From Listeria floridensis FSL S10-1187 (GTDB lineage: Bacteria; Bacillota; Bacilli; Lactobacillales; Listeriaceae), in NCBI RefSeq assembly GCF_000525875.1, contig NZ_AODF01000039.1, positions 1-60,211 of the forward strand: a stretch of DNA of 60,211 bases. The letters are read 5' to 3'. Shown one piece after another: positions 30,696 to 38,752 of this stretch. The position numbers and the translations under genes are program-made. The notes below the pieces were generated by a model, which had not been told where the DNA came from, did no database searches, and saw only the letters and a program-made list of their open reading frames with translations. Numbering within the stretch: position 1 is the stretch's first letter; every line of letters begins with the position of its first letter.

Positions 30696-30724
30696 AATTT
30701 AACTTTTATGTACGTACATGTCAA
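30696..30724 (-). promoter_or_regulatory. araB promoter with AraR-type operator in the spacer
   Basis: On the minus strand, TTGACA (30724-30719), a 17-base spacer, then TAAATT (30701-30696). The spacer holds the perfect palindrome ATGTACGTACAT (30708-30719), the core of the AraR operator known from B. subtilis. Bound repressor would directly exclude RNA polymerase. Confidence 0.8.
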
Positions 30725-30756
30725 CTAAAAATTTTTACTTTTTTTCAAAAAAGGGC

Positions 30757-30785
30757 TTGTTATGTACGTACAAATATTGTAAAAT
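30757..30785 (+). promoter_or_regulatory. araE promoter with AraR-type operator in the spacer
   Basis: On the plus strand, TTGTTA (30757-30762), a 17-base spacer, then TAAAAT (30780-30785). The spacer contains ATGTACGTACAAAT, an AraR-type operator. The centres of the two operators are 54 bases apart, about five helical turns, so cooperative looping is possible. Confidence 0.8.
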
Positions 30786-30798
30786 AAAAGCGCTTACA
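30785..30798. promoter_or_regulatory. cre site 2 (CcpA)
   Basis: TAAAAGCGCTTACA, one mismatch from the cre pattern, overlaps the end of the araE -10 box. This would give catabolite repression of the transporter. Confidence 0.7.
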
Positions 30799-30854
30799 GA
30801 AATAATGATCAAATTATGGCTTACACATTTTTTTGATAAGGAGTTGTCATCAAC

Positions 30855-32259
30855 ATGAAAAATGAAAAGAAAATCTCGGCATCATTCATTTATTTCTTCG
30901 GGGCTTTTGGGGGGAATTTTGTTTGGGTATGATATCGGAGTTATGACGGGAGCGTTGCCTTTCCTTCAAAGCGATTGGGGAATCGCAGGAAACGCCGGCT
31001 TAATCGGTTGGATTACATCTTCCGTAATGCTAGGTGCAATAATCGGGGGAGCACTTGCCGGACAATTATCCGATAAACTTGGTCGGCGAAAAATGATTTT
31101 AATCTCGGCTGTTATTTTTGTTATCGGTTCGATTCTTTGCGGAATTTCACCGCATAACGGCTCATTCTTCCTGATTGCTGCTCGTGTTATACTTGGTCTT
31201 GCAGTCGGAGCGGCATCTGCACTTGTTCCATCTTATATGTCCGAAATGGCTCCGGCGAAACTTCGCGGCCGTTTATCAGGTATCAATCAATTAATGATTG
31301 TATCAGGTATGCTTTTATCGTATATCGTTGACTTCCTTTTGAAAGGGCTTCCAGAAACATGGGCTTGGCGCTTAATGCTTGGTCTTGCTGCGGTACCGGC
31401 TTTAATTCTCTTCTTCGGTGTCCTAGCATTGCCTGAATCACCGCGCTTCCTTGTAAAAATGAATAAAATGGATGAGGCACGCCGCGTTCTAAGCTTTATC
31501 CGTAAACCAGATGAAGTCGATAAAGAATTACAACAAATTGTTGATACTGCAAAACAGGAACAGCAAGCTATGCAAACTACTTCATGGGGCACACTTTTAA
31601 CAGGACGTTACAGAATGCTCGTTGTTGCCGGAATTGGTGTTGCGGCGTTCCAGCAATTCCAAGGCGCCAATGCGATCTTCTATTACATACCGTTGATCGT
31701 CGAAAAAGCAACGGGGCACGCAGCGAGCGAAGCTTTAATGTGGCCAATCATTCAAGGTGTTATCCTTGTTCTTGGCGCTCTCTTCTTTATGCTGATTGCC
31801 GATAAATTCAACAGACGAACACTCTTAAAAGTAGGCGGAACGGTAATGGGGCTTTCCTTCGTGCTTCCTGCCATCTTAAACAGCGTGATGAAATCCGACA
31901 TGAACCCAATGGTCATGATTGCTTTCCTTTGCGTTTATGTAGCCTTCTATTCTTGTACATGGGCACCGCTCACATGGGTTATCGTTGGAGAAATCTTCCC
32001 GCTTGCCATTCGTGGACGTGCATCTGGGCTTGCTTCTTCCTTCAACTGGATCGGCTCGTTCCTAGTTGGTTTGATGTTCCCGCTCATGACAGCTTCCATG
32101 CCGCAAGAAGTTGTATTCGCAATCTTCGGTATCATTTGTTTCCTAGGCGTTCTCTTCATTCAGTTCTTTGTGCCGGAAACACGCGGTCGGACGCTCGAAG
32201 AAATCGAGCTACAAGCTGCTCATAAACGGTTAAAAGCAAACAAAGCAGAAGAAATTTAA
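30855..32259 (+). CDS. araE: Arabinose:proton symporter, MFS sugar porter (frameshifted in this sequence)
   Basis: A 467-residue sugar porter with 12 membrane segments. Signature motifs are GRRKMILISA, PESPRFLV, the QQFQGANAIFYY sugar-site helix and PETRGRTLEEIE at the C-terminus. The true N-terminus is the ATG at 30855 (MKNEKKISASFIYFFGAFGG), preceded by AAGGAG. It is joined by removing one G from the six-G run 30909-30914. The apparent ATG at 30862 in the other frame is an artefact of that extra base. It is divergent from araB and shares its control region, so L-arabinose is the likely substrate. Confidence 0.9.
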
Positions 32260-32279
32260 GGGTAAACGACACACCAAAA

Positions 32280-32316
32280 ATCCGGCAAGAACCGTTCCAA
32301 ATGGTTCTTGCCGGAT
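32280..32316 (+). terminator. araE terminator
   Basis: Perfect 14-bp stem ATCCGGCAAGAACC with its complement, 9-base loop, then TTTTATTTT. Confidence 0.9.
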
Positions 32317-32466
32317 TTTATTTTCTATAGCTTCTAAAAGAAAATCATGCAGATCAACTGATCATAATTGATACTGATACGCCTTTCATAGTATACTATT
32401 TGTATAAAAACACCAGAAAAACTAGCGCTACACCATCGTACCCTTTGATTTTAGGAGTTGAAAGAT

Positions 32467-32580
32467 ATGCCATCCTATACACTTCTTGATACGATCTATA
32501 CCGCTATTATGTTTTTATTAGTATTTCTTTTGATTGCAGGGATAGCCTTCTTGTTTAAAAAAAGAAAGCGTAATAATTAA
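32467..32580 (+). CDS. 37-residue single-span membrane protein
   Basis: A short ORF: MPSYTLLDTIYTAIMF, then a hydrophobic stretch to about residue 30, then a basic tail (KKRKRNN). AGGAG lies 9 bases before the ATG, and a strong terminator follows the stop directly. The layout resembles DUF4083-type small membrane proteins of Bacillales. A one-segment protein with a positive-inside tail is expected to sit in the membrane; the function is unknown. Confidence 0.6.
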   Translation: MPSYTLLDTIYTAIMFLLVFLLIAGIAFLFKKRKRNN

Positions 32581-32621
32581 AAAACCAGCAAGCGCCATTC
32601 CGAATGGTACTTGCTGGTTTT
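32581..32621. terminator. Bidirectional terminator
   Basis: 12-bp stem AAAACCAGCAAG with its complement, with an inner CATTC/GAATG pairing and A/T runs on both sides. It serves the 37-residue gene (plus) and the small membrane protein gene (minus). Confidence 0.85.
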
Positions 32622-32627
32622 TATTTA

Positions 32628-32870
32628 CTATCCAAGTTCAGGAACCGCGAAATAAAAAGTAAGATACCCAAGTACGCAACCTAAAAGCACCAGTATCTGA
32701 AGAACAAGCACAATCCAAGCTGCTACCCTCATCCACCTCATTCGTACATTTCCCTTTAATTGCCTGATCAAAATAATAGAAAACACCATGCCGATCACAG
32801 GAAGAATGAACGCGAGTATTAATGAAATAAGACCTTCCGTTCTAGTTATACCACCAGCTGTATTTTTCAT
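32628..32870 (-). CDS. Small two-span membrane protein
   Basis: An 80-residue protein with two hydrophobic segments (about residues 10-33 and 47-72) separated by a short basic loop (RQLKGNVRMRWMR), similar in layout to DUF4190-type proteins. The ATG at 32870 (MKNTAGGITRTEG) follows GGAGAG; the open frame upstream reaches into the space after araR but has no start signal. It follows araR by about 95 bases on the same strand. Function not known. Confidence 0.6.
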   Translation of the reverse strand: MKNTAGGITRTEGLISLILAFILPVIGMVFSIILIRQLKGNVRMRWMRVAAWIVLVLQILVLLGCVLGYLTFYFAVPELG

Positions 32871-32965
32871 AAGTTGTCTCTCCTTTGTTGTTATCAATTT
32901 CGGTAAGTCCTGCTTCACAAATGAAGCAATTTTGCCCCTTCTTTTAATCACACACCCGTTTTCCA

Positions 32966-34054
32966 TTAAACCTTTCGCACTGAATCCCGTTCCACAAGCT
33001 TCGGCTGATACAAAATATCCGCTTGAGTTTCACCTTGCTCGATCGTATTCACTATCCAAGCCGCCGCATCCATCCCCATCTGCTCTTTTGGATGACTGAG
33101 CGTCGTAAGCTTGATGCTCCCCACTCGGCTAAGTGACGAATCATCATTCCCGACAATCGAGAAATCTTCTGGGACTTTATAGCCCGCTTCAACAAGTGCC
33201 ATCGCAAGCAAATTCGCGATTTGATCGTTGTAGCATACAACCCCTGTGATGCTGTCTCCCGCGCTAATGAGCCGCTTCATTGCCTCCCCAATCACCTTTT
33301 CGCGTGTTTCTGTCGTAAATGTGATGACATCTTCCGGCGAAAATTGAATCCCATATTCCTCGCAGGCTTTAATAAAACCTTTCATCCGATATTTCCCTTG
33401 TAGATCATCAATTTTCGAGATAAAAAGCAGCTTTTCATGGTGATTCTTGATCAAACATTCCGTCGCAAGATAACCCACTTTGACATCATCCACACAAATG
33501 GACGGCGCATTCAGTTCCTCATAAACCGCATTAATCATCACGATCGGAATCCCTTGCTCGCGCAAATTGACGTAAAGCGCCAAATTTGGATTGTAAACAC
33601 TACTTTTTGTCGGTTCTACGATAAGTCCATCCACCCCGTAATCTATCATCTTCTCGAGACAAGCTTTCTCCGCTTGATGATCGTTGTTTGTACTTGCAAG
33701 CATGAGCGAATAATTTTCATGCCGTAATGTGTTTTCAATTCCGCGAATAATGGAAGGAAAGATATAATTTGATAAATACGTCGTAATAACCCCGATTGTT
33801 TTATGTTCACTGCTTACAGCTACATTTACAGTTCGTTTATAGCTATCATCCACATAAGTCCCCGAACCTTTTTCCTTGCGCAAATAGCCGTCATTTACAA
33901 GTACAGCAATCGCTTGGCGCACCGTGTGGCGACTTACTTCATAATCTTTTTGTAGCTTGAGTTCAGGTGGAATAGCCGTACCAAGCGAATAATCACCCGA
34001 AAGAATTTTTTTACGGATTTCATCAGCAATCAATTGATATTTGGATTGATTCAT
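32966..34054 (-). CDS. araR: Arabinose operon repressor AraR (GntR-type HTH with LacI-type sensor)
   Basis: A 362-residue repressor: N-terminal GntR winged helix (residues 1-70, QLIADEIRKKILSGDYSLGTAIPPE and SRHTVRQAIAVLVNDGYLRKEKGSGTYV), then a LacI/periplasmic-binding-like sensor domain (TIGVITTYLSNYIFPSIIRGIE to the end). It should release its operators when L-arabinose binds. The ATG at 34054 follows AAGGAAGG. An AraR-type site overlaps its own transcription start region, so it is autoregulated. It is on the minus strand, separate from araE by two small membrane genes. Confidence 0.93.
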   Translation of the reverse strand: MNQSKYQLIADEIRKKILSGDYSLGTAIPPELKLQKDYEVSRHTVRQAIAVLVNDGYLRKEKGSGTYVDDSYKRTVNVAVSSEHKTIGVITTYLSNYIFPSIIRGIENTLRHENYSLMLASTNNDHQAEKACLEKMIDYGVDGLIVEPTKSSVYNPNLALYVNLREQGIPIVMINAVYEELNAPSICVDDVKVGYLATECLIKNHHEKLLFISKIDDLQGKYRMKGFIKACEEYGIQFSPEDVITFTTETREKVIGEAMKRLISAGDSITGVVCYNDQIANLLAMALVEAGYKVPEDFSIVGNDDSSLSRVGSIKLTTLSHPKEQMGMDAAAWIVNTIEQGETQADILYQPKLVERDSVRKV

Positions 34055-34080
34055 CGATTTATTCCTTCCTTTTTCACAAA

Positions 34081-34135
34081 AATTGACCGTACAAATTTTT
34101 AGCACTATTATCATACCATTTTTTTAAAGTCTCAA
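34081..34135 (-). promoter_or_regulatory. araR promoter and AraR-type operator
   Basis: Minus-strand -35 TTGAGA (34135-34130), 17-base spacer, -10 GATAAT (34112-34107). Just downstream lies AATTGACCGTACAAAT (plus-strand reading, 34081-34096), close to the AraR operator consensus. Confidence 0.75.
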
Positions 34136-34215
34136 CAATGAATTTTCGGGAGAAAGAAGAAGCAAATTTTGACTCTTCCCACTAAACGCTCCTAGCCAAC
34201 TCATTTGCAAAAAGT

Positions 34216-34275
34216 ATACGAAATTTGGCAGAAAAACTATTTCATTATAAACTAATATAACAAACGTTTGTTCTC
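34216..34275 (+). promoter_or_regulatory. Upstream region of phage-like lysis cassette
   Basis: Contains ATACGAAATTTGGCAG (34216-34231), matching 15 of 16 bases of the element upstream of phage-like pair 1 at nearly the same distance from the ATG (105 versus 110 bases). It also contains the palindrome AACAAACGTTTGTT (about 34259-34272), which resembles a Gram-positive LexA box (GAAC-N4-GTTT on the minus strand). Confidence 0.45.
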
Positions 34276-34320
34276 TCTGCGGCCGCAGATTTAAATACAA
34301 ATTAGAAAGAAGGGAATCCC

Positions 34321-34704
34321 ATGAAAGCAATTTGGGTTCGTATCCGCACGCAGACTTTCTCGCTGATTCTCGCTTCGCAAACTTTATTATTTGGCGTATT
34401 TCTTCTGGCACATCAAGATTTTATGGCAACAAAAACGGTTTATCAGCCACTTACAGATTTGATGGATGACCAAGTCATTGCATCCATCATGGCTGGTATT
34501 GGTTTTTTAAATATCCTTTGCTTGTTAACTGGGAAAAATCGAGTAAGACGCTGGGTCGTAATCGCAATGGCATTTATGTGGGCACTGTTTTTCGCTGCCT
34601 TTTTCAGTCAAGAACTCGGAGGGCATCCGAATAGCGGCTGGATTTTCATTCTCGGATTAAATACCGCCATTCTTTATGAAGCGGCAACGGAAGATTTCCG
34701 ATGA
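34321..34704 (+). CDS. Phage-like small membrane protein, copy 2 (intact)
   Basis: A 127-residue protein with three or four hydrophobic segments, ending in EAATEDFR. It is the first of four coupled genes that run into holin and endolysin, so it probably takes part in lysis or membrane disruption. AGAAAGAAGGGAA precedes the ATG. It is a clear paralogue of the protein at 24459. I do not recognise a named family. Confidence 0.7.
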   Translation: MKAIWVRIRTQTFSLILASQTLLFGVFLLAHQDFMATKTVYQPLTDLMDDQVIASIMAGIGFLNILCLLTGKNRVRRWVVIAMAFMWALFFAAFFSQELGGHPNSGWIFILGLNTAILYEAATEDFR

Positions 34705-34958
34705 TGAACTTACTTTACTCGATTCCAGCCACTGTTGTCGTGGCCTGCATCACGGCCATAGGAACCTATTTTGCATCAAAAAGAACAAGCAAGACAACGA
34801 TGGAAACTCTTTATACAACCGAGATCCAGAAGATCATCGAGGAATATAATCGCCAGCTTGGTGAACTGCGTGACGAAATTCGAAAATTAAAACAAGAAAA
34901 TCAGGATTTAAATGTATTGATTCAAAAACTGCAACAAGAAAGGAGAAAAGCACAATGA
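34701..34958 (+). CDS. Small membrane-anchored coiled-coil protein, copy 2
   Basis: An 85-residue protein with one N-terminal membrane segment (about 8-26) and a charged coiled coil to the end. It lies directly before the holin and overlaps both neighbours by a few bases, typical of phage lysis modules. XhlA-like or another accessory lysis role is plausible; this is inference from layout. Confidence 0.7.
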   Translation: MMNLLYSIPATVVVACITAIGTYFASKRTSKTTMETLYTTEIQKIIEEYNRQLGELRDEIRKLKQENQDLNVLIQKLQQERRKAQ

Positions 34959-35218
34959 AAGAAAACGCCATCGAAGGAGCTGTCATTGCCCGCACGCTGA
35001 TTTTGGCGTTGGCTCTTTTAAATCAATTGCTCACGGCTTTAAACAAAAGTCCGTTTGAACTTGTAATCGCCGAGCATGAACTTGCCGAAATTTGTTCACT
35101 TGTACTGACGGTGGGCGCTAGTGCCTGGGCTTGGTGGAAAAACAACAGCTTCACAAAAGTCGCACGAAAAGCAGACGAAACTCTGCGGCAAGAACGGGGA
35201 AAGGGGGAATTTTCATGA
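34955..35218 (+). CDS. Phage holin (SPP1/PhiLC3-like small type)
   Basis: An 87-residue protein with a membrane segment at about residues 10-30, a second at about 48-62, and a charged C-terminal tail (KVARKADETLRQERGKGEFS). Motifs such as VSAWAWWKNNSFTKVARKAD-like WAWWKNNSFT are typical of small Gram-positive phage and bacteriocin holins. It should open the membrane to the endolysin. It overlaps the genes on both sides (ATGA), with AAAGGAG before the ATG. Confidence 0.85.
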   Translation: MKENAIEGAVIARTLILALALLNQLLTALNKSPFELVIAEHELAEICSLVLTVGASAWAWWKNNSFTKVARKADETLRQERGKGEFS

Positions 35219-36118
35219 CATGTCACTACAGTAGCCGTAACTGGGCAAATATTGCCAAGCTTGCGGACAACACGAAAGCAGCCGCGACGAAATTGCTAAA
35301 ATGGGCGGAACAGGAAAAAATTGATGTACTAATTTATGAAACACTCAGATCGAAAGCACAGCAGGAAGAAAACGTCCGAAAGGGTGCATCTCAAACAATG
35401 AAGTCGTATCATTTAGTGGGGCAGGCGCTCGATTTCGTGCCGGCAAAAGGGACAGCTGTAAACTGGAACGGTTATGATGAGCCGAGTATGAAGCGCTTTG
35501 TCGCGCAAGCTAAGCTACTTGGATTCCAGTGGGGCGGAGATTGGAAGTCTTTCATCGATAAACCGCATCTCGAATACCCGCATCGTGGTTACGGGAGCGA
35601 TACGTTTTCTGGAACGGTGGCGCATTCGACTGCGACAGTTGCATCGGTCAAAAATTCAGCCCCCGCCGGTAACTCGCTTAGCGTAGTCGATTATATGAAA
35701 TCAATCGGACTTGATAACAGCATGACCAATCGAAAAAAAATGGGCGGAGAAAGCAGGGATTTCCAGTTATGTTGGAACTGCTGTGCAAAATCAAGCACTC
35801 CTTGCTTATTTAAAAGCGGGACAGAACAAAACGGTAGCTGTAAAAGTGGTCAATCCGAAGTTTGATCGTTATTATGCAGAAACCGGTACGTTCACAGCCC
35901 ATACAAATGTGGCTGTAAAAGCAGAACCCACTGTAAAGGCAACTCAATATGACCGGATTACCAAAGGAAAAAAAGTAAACTATCATCATGTCGCTTTTTC
36001 GAGCGGATATGTCTGGGTCGAATTTAAACATGCAAACGGTAAAAATATGTTTGCGTGCGTTGGAAAAGCAGACGCTGCGAATAAGCGTAACGCTTTAAAG
36101 TATGGAGCATTTGAATGA
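35215..36118 (+). CDS. Endolysin, M15-type peptidase with C-terminal wall-binding part (frameshifted in this sequence)
   Basis: A 300-residue endolysin after removing one A from the eight-A run at 35733-35740 (NRKKWAEKAGISSYVGTAVQNQ across the join). The N-terminal domain (about 1-135) is a VanY/M15-type L-alanyl-D-glutamate-like peptidase with SYHLVGQALDFVP (zinc His and Asp) and DKPHLEYP (second zinc His). It resembles the catalytic part of Listeria phage endolysins such as Ply500. A short helical repeat (DYMKSIGLDNSMTNRKKWAEK) and an SH3b-like tail follow. No phage structural genes surround it. Confidence 0.85.
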
Positions 36119-36129
36119 TAAGACAGAAT

Positions 36130-36160
36130 AAAAACCTTCATCTAAAAAATGAAGGTTTTT
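36130..36160 (+). terminator. Endolysin terminator
   Basis: 12-bp stem AAAAACCTTCAT with its complement, 7-base loop, then GTTCTGTTTTG. It lies 12 bases after the endolysin stop. Confidence 0.85.
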
Positions 36161-36555
36161 GTTCTGTTTTGTTTGTTTTTCAATATACTGTATTAGCACT
36201 TGCACTTACGAAAATAAACTGAGTTCCGAGAGCAGTACTTTTCTAAAAGATACCACAACGGACTGGTTGCTAGACTAAGATTCAATTCTTACTTTTTCAT
36301 CTGAAGCTTATAAAATTCACGGTTTTATGAAAACCCGTCTTCCGCCCCGTTTTAATCATAAAATAATTCCTTTTTAAAAAAGTGTGTGTGATTGACTCAG
36401 TTTACTAGTCTCGCCAAATTGATGCTGTGAATAAAAACGTTACGTTTATTTTGTCATTAGTCTGGTTAGCGAACTACTGCTATTGAAGCAAGTCTTCGTA
36501 TTTTTTTAGAAGAGCTTCTTGTTTTGCTCCATCCAGCACACAAATAAAAAAAGCA
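36161..36555. other. Intergenic region, nothing recognised
   Basis: About 395 bases between two convergent genes. No ORF with a start signal, no RNA gene and no long repeat was seen. Confidence 0.4.
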
Positions 36556-36592
36556 GCCAAAATCCCGAGTAGATTTTGACTATTGTTTTTTT
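36544..36592 (-). terminator. Terminator of the TPR gene
   Basis: 9-bp stem (36556-36564 with 36572-36580, one G-T pair), 7-base loop, and a T run on the minus strand. A T run on the other side suggests it may act in both directions. Confidence 0.65.
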
Positions 36593-36608
36593 AAGTTTTA
36601 CTTTTCGC

Positions 36609-37092
36609 TCATTCCCACTTTTGATCCAGCTTATCGCTATAAAACAAAATAGCATCCGAAAAAGCAGCAATCTCAACATCATTCGTTTTTTTTTACCAGT
36701 AATTTGAGAATCTGCTCCATTGCTTCTGCATAGTTTTCCTTATTATAGAAAACCATCGCTTGAAAAACTTCCAATACAGACGAATCTGGAAAAGCATTCC
36801 GAGCTTTTCGAAACACACGGTCTGCTTCTTCATAGTCACCTAAACTTCGCAGTGTACTTCCAAGCCCGAGATACGCTTCCATCAAATCTTCGCCTGAAAG
36901 CCCTAACTCAATCGCCATTTGATAGTGCGATACAGCTTTCCTTTCTTCGCCAAGATTATCATAGCACCAAGCCATCTGATACTGATTCATTCCGCTCTCT
37001 GGATTTTCCGCAAGCACACTTTGCATCATTTCCATGCTTTCTTTCAGCTGACCAAGTTTTCTAAGACGAACAACTTCGTCCACCGTATTCAT
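36609..37092 (-). CDS. TPR-repeat protein (frameshifted in this sequence)
   Basis: A 160-residue cytoplasmic protein with about three tetratricopeptide repeats (MNQYQMAWCYDNLGEERKAV, AYLGLGSTLRSLGDYEEADR, FQAMVFYNKENYAEAMEQ). The apparent stop near 36679 is due to one extra base in the nine-T run 36686-36694; removing it adds KKTNDVEIAAFSDAILF and a natural stop at 36609. The ATG at 37092 follows GGGAGGGG. It lies downstream of the RpiR-family gene and probably acts through protein contacts; the partner is unknown. Confidence 0.8.
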
Positions 37093-37163
37093 TTTCAACC
37101 CCTCCCTTTTATAAAAAAAGTCATATTTTCCTGTATTCAGCAAAACCTCAGCTAACAAATAAA

Positions 37164-37192
37164 AGAAGCCTCACAAATTTTGCTAGGCTTCT
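37164..37192 (-). terminator. Terminator of the RpiR-family gene
   Basis: 8-bp stem AGAAGCCT/AGGCTTCT followed by TTTTATTTG on the minus strand, just after the regulator stop. Confidence 0.75.
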
Positions 37193-37200
37193 CGCTTTCG

Positions 37201-37929
37201 TTACGTATATTCACGATTGTAAGTTTTCTTCGCAATCGATTCAAGTAAAAATAAAACAGGTATCTGAGTAGTGATATTCGTCCGGTCAATCATCTCCGGC
37301 GTGACGAAATAAGGAATATTGATATCTGATAGGGCCGCAAGTGTATTCTTGCCTGTATTCGTGATGCTAATAATCTTACTACCATATTCGCGCATATTCT
37401 GTGCCTGATCAATCACATGATCCGTTTCGCCTGACACGGATAAAATAATAATCACAGCATTATCAAACTGTTCAGCCGGATTCGGATAGAATGGGTCCTT
37501 TATATAAAAAGTGCGTTTCTTTAAATTTGAAAAATAACGTGATCCATATTCCGCTAAAATACCAGATGTTCCAATACCAAAAAAAACAACCAAACTTGCC
37601 CCAGCAATCATCTGGACTGCTTCCTCAAGCTGCTTCTCATAATCACGATTTAAAGTGCGTTCAAAAAACTCCTCCAGAACCTCAACAGTATCCGCGGTTT
37701 TCCTTTTGCCGGTTGAACGAATTTCTTGCTTAAGCTGCACTTTAAACTCAGAAAACCCATCAAATCCGAGTTTCCTTGTAAAACGAACGATCGAAGCTGG
37801 CGAAACATGTGTGCTTTCTGACAATTCGCGAACACGCATATACACAACTTTATCACGATTCTTCATAATGAAACGGTACAAGTGCTGCTCCGTCTCCGTA
37901 AAAGTCTTCACTACTTCATAAGAAAACAT
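37201..37929 (-). CDS. RpiR/MurR-family transcription regulator
   Basis: A 242-residue regulator with an N-terminal HTH_6 domain (about 1-75, VRELSESTHVSPASIVRFTRKLGFDGFSEFK) and a C-terminal SIS sugar-phosphate-binding domain (VVFFGIGTSGILAEYGSRYF and IILSVSGETDHVIDQAQNMREYGSKIISIT). It probably responds to a phosphosugar. The gene does not sit beside an obvious sugar operon in this window. Confidence 0.88.
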   Translation of the reverse strand: MFSYEVVKTFTETEQHLYRFIMKNRDKVVYMRVRELSESTHVSPASIVRFTRKLGFDGFSEFKVQLKQEIRSTGKRKTADTVEVLEEFFERTLNRDYEKQLEEAVQMIAGASLVVFFGIGTSGILAEYGSRYFSNLKKRTFYIKDPFYPNPAEQFDNAVIIILSVSGETDHVIDQAQNMREYGSKIISITNTGKNTLAALSDINIPYFVTPEMIDRTNITTQIPVLFLLESIAKKTYNREYT

Positions 37930-37952
37930 CTTTCGTCTTACCCCTTTCTTTT

Positions 37953-37966
37953 ATTTCCCGGGAAAT
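37953..37966. other. Noc-binding site 1
   Basis: Perfect ATTTCCCGGGAAAT, the sequence bound by the nucleoid-occlusion protein Noc in B. subtilis. It lies between the RpiR-family gene and the DUF1129 gene. noc itself is encoded in this window. Confidence 0.85.
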
Positions 37967-37970
37967 AAAA

Positions 37971-38013
37971 GAAGCAGCTCCATCCAAAAATCATCTGAAA
38001 ATGCAGCTGCTTC
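37971..38013 (-). terminator. Terminator of the DUF1129 gene
   Basis: 9-bp stem GAAGCAGCT/AGCTGCTTC followed by a T-rich stretch that runs into the Noc site on the minus strand. Confidence 0.7.
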
Positions 38014-38020
38014 CTCTTTT

Positions 38021-38684
38021 TTATAAGGATGGAATATTTTTTTGGCGCTTGATGTACCAGCGAAGTGCCAAAATAGCGGCACCGGCAACCGTCATCACGA
38101 TCGGACTTAAAGCTACATTGATTGCTGGTGGAACGATTATTTGAACACCGGTCATTACAAGCATCCAAACAGCAACTACGAGTACTGCCATTAAAATATA
38201 ACGTAGTGTACTACCTTTTTTGCCAGCACGCATTTCAGCAGAATACTTGCGCAACACAATCATTGCAAATCCACCGACGATACCTGTTACAAGTAAAACA
38301 GCCAATCCAAGTGTTTGCCCTTGGAAGAATGCACTGATCCCAGAAATTAGCATCATTGCACCGAGTACTAGGAGCGCACCGTCAAGAAACAGCCAACCTT
38401 TGCCAGTTGTTTCATCAACTGGAGTTCTTTCAGCTTTAACTGTAAGAGAAGTCACATATTCAGTCGGTGTTAAATCAAATAATTTACGTGCAGTTACACC
38501 TTGCTTTTGCTGTCCAAGAATTTTTTTCAATCATTTCACGGACGATTTCTGTGCGCTGTGCTTCACCGTAATCTGTTGTTTTTAAGTGTTTTTCAACTTC
38601 TTGAACATATTGCAAATTCTTGTTTGTTAGCTGTCCTTTTTGTTCTTCTAAAGAAGGTTTGCTTACTTCTGTTTCTGTAGCCAC
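38021..38684 (-). CDS. DUF1129-family membrane protein (frameshifted in this sequence)
   Basis: A 220-residue protein: an acidic cytoplasmic N-terminal part (QLTNKNLQYVQEVEKHL, then EIVREMIEKILGQQKQGVTARKLFDLTPTEY) and four membrane segments. The frame is restored by removing one T from the run at 38521-38527, joining VREMIEK to ILGQQKQG. The N-terminal motif QLTNKN and the segment LxPTEY are typical of DUF1129 proteins of Listeria and lactobacilli. Function unknown. Confidence 0.85.
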
Positions 38685-38752
38685 TTTATTAACTCCTCCT
38701 ACTTCTATTTATAAAATCCATTATACAGAAAATTTGTCTAAATGGCGACGCT

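Noticed and set aside
34124..34411. Minus-strand 95-codon ORF across the araR/phage-gene gap
   Set aside because: It overlaps the start of the intact phage-like gene, has no ribosome binding site and no protein-like features.
36480..36590. Minus-strand coding-like stretch (ending AKQEALLKKYEDLLQ) downstream of the TPR gene
   Set aside because: No start codon with a ribosome binding site, and the stretch overlaps the TPR terminator hairpin; probably chance.
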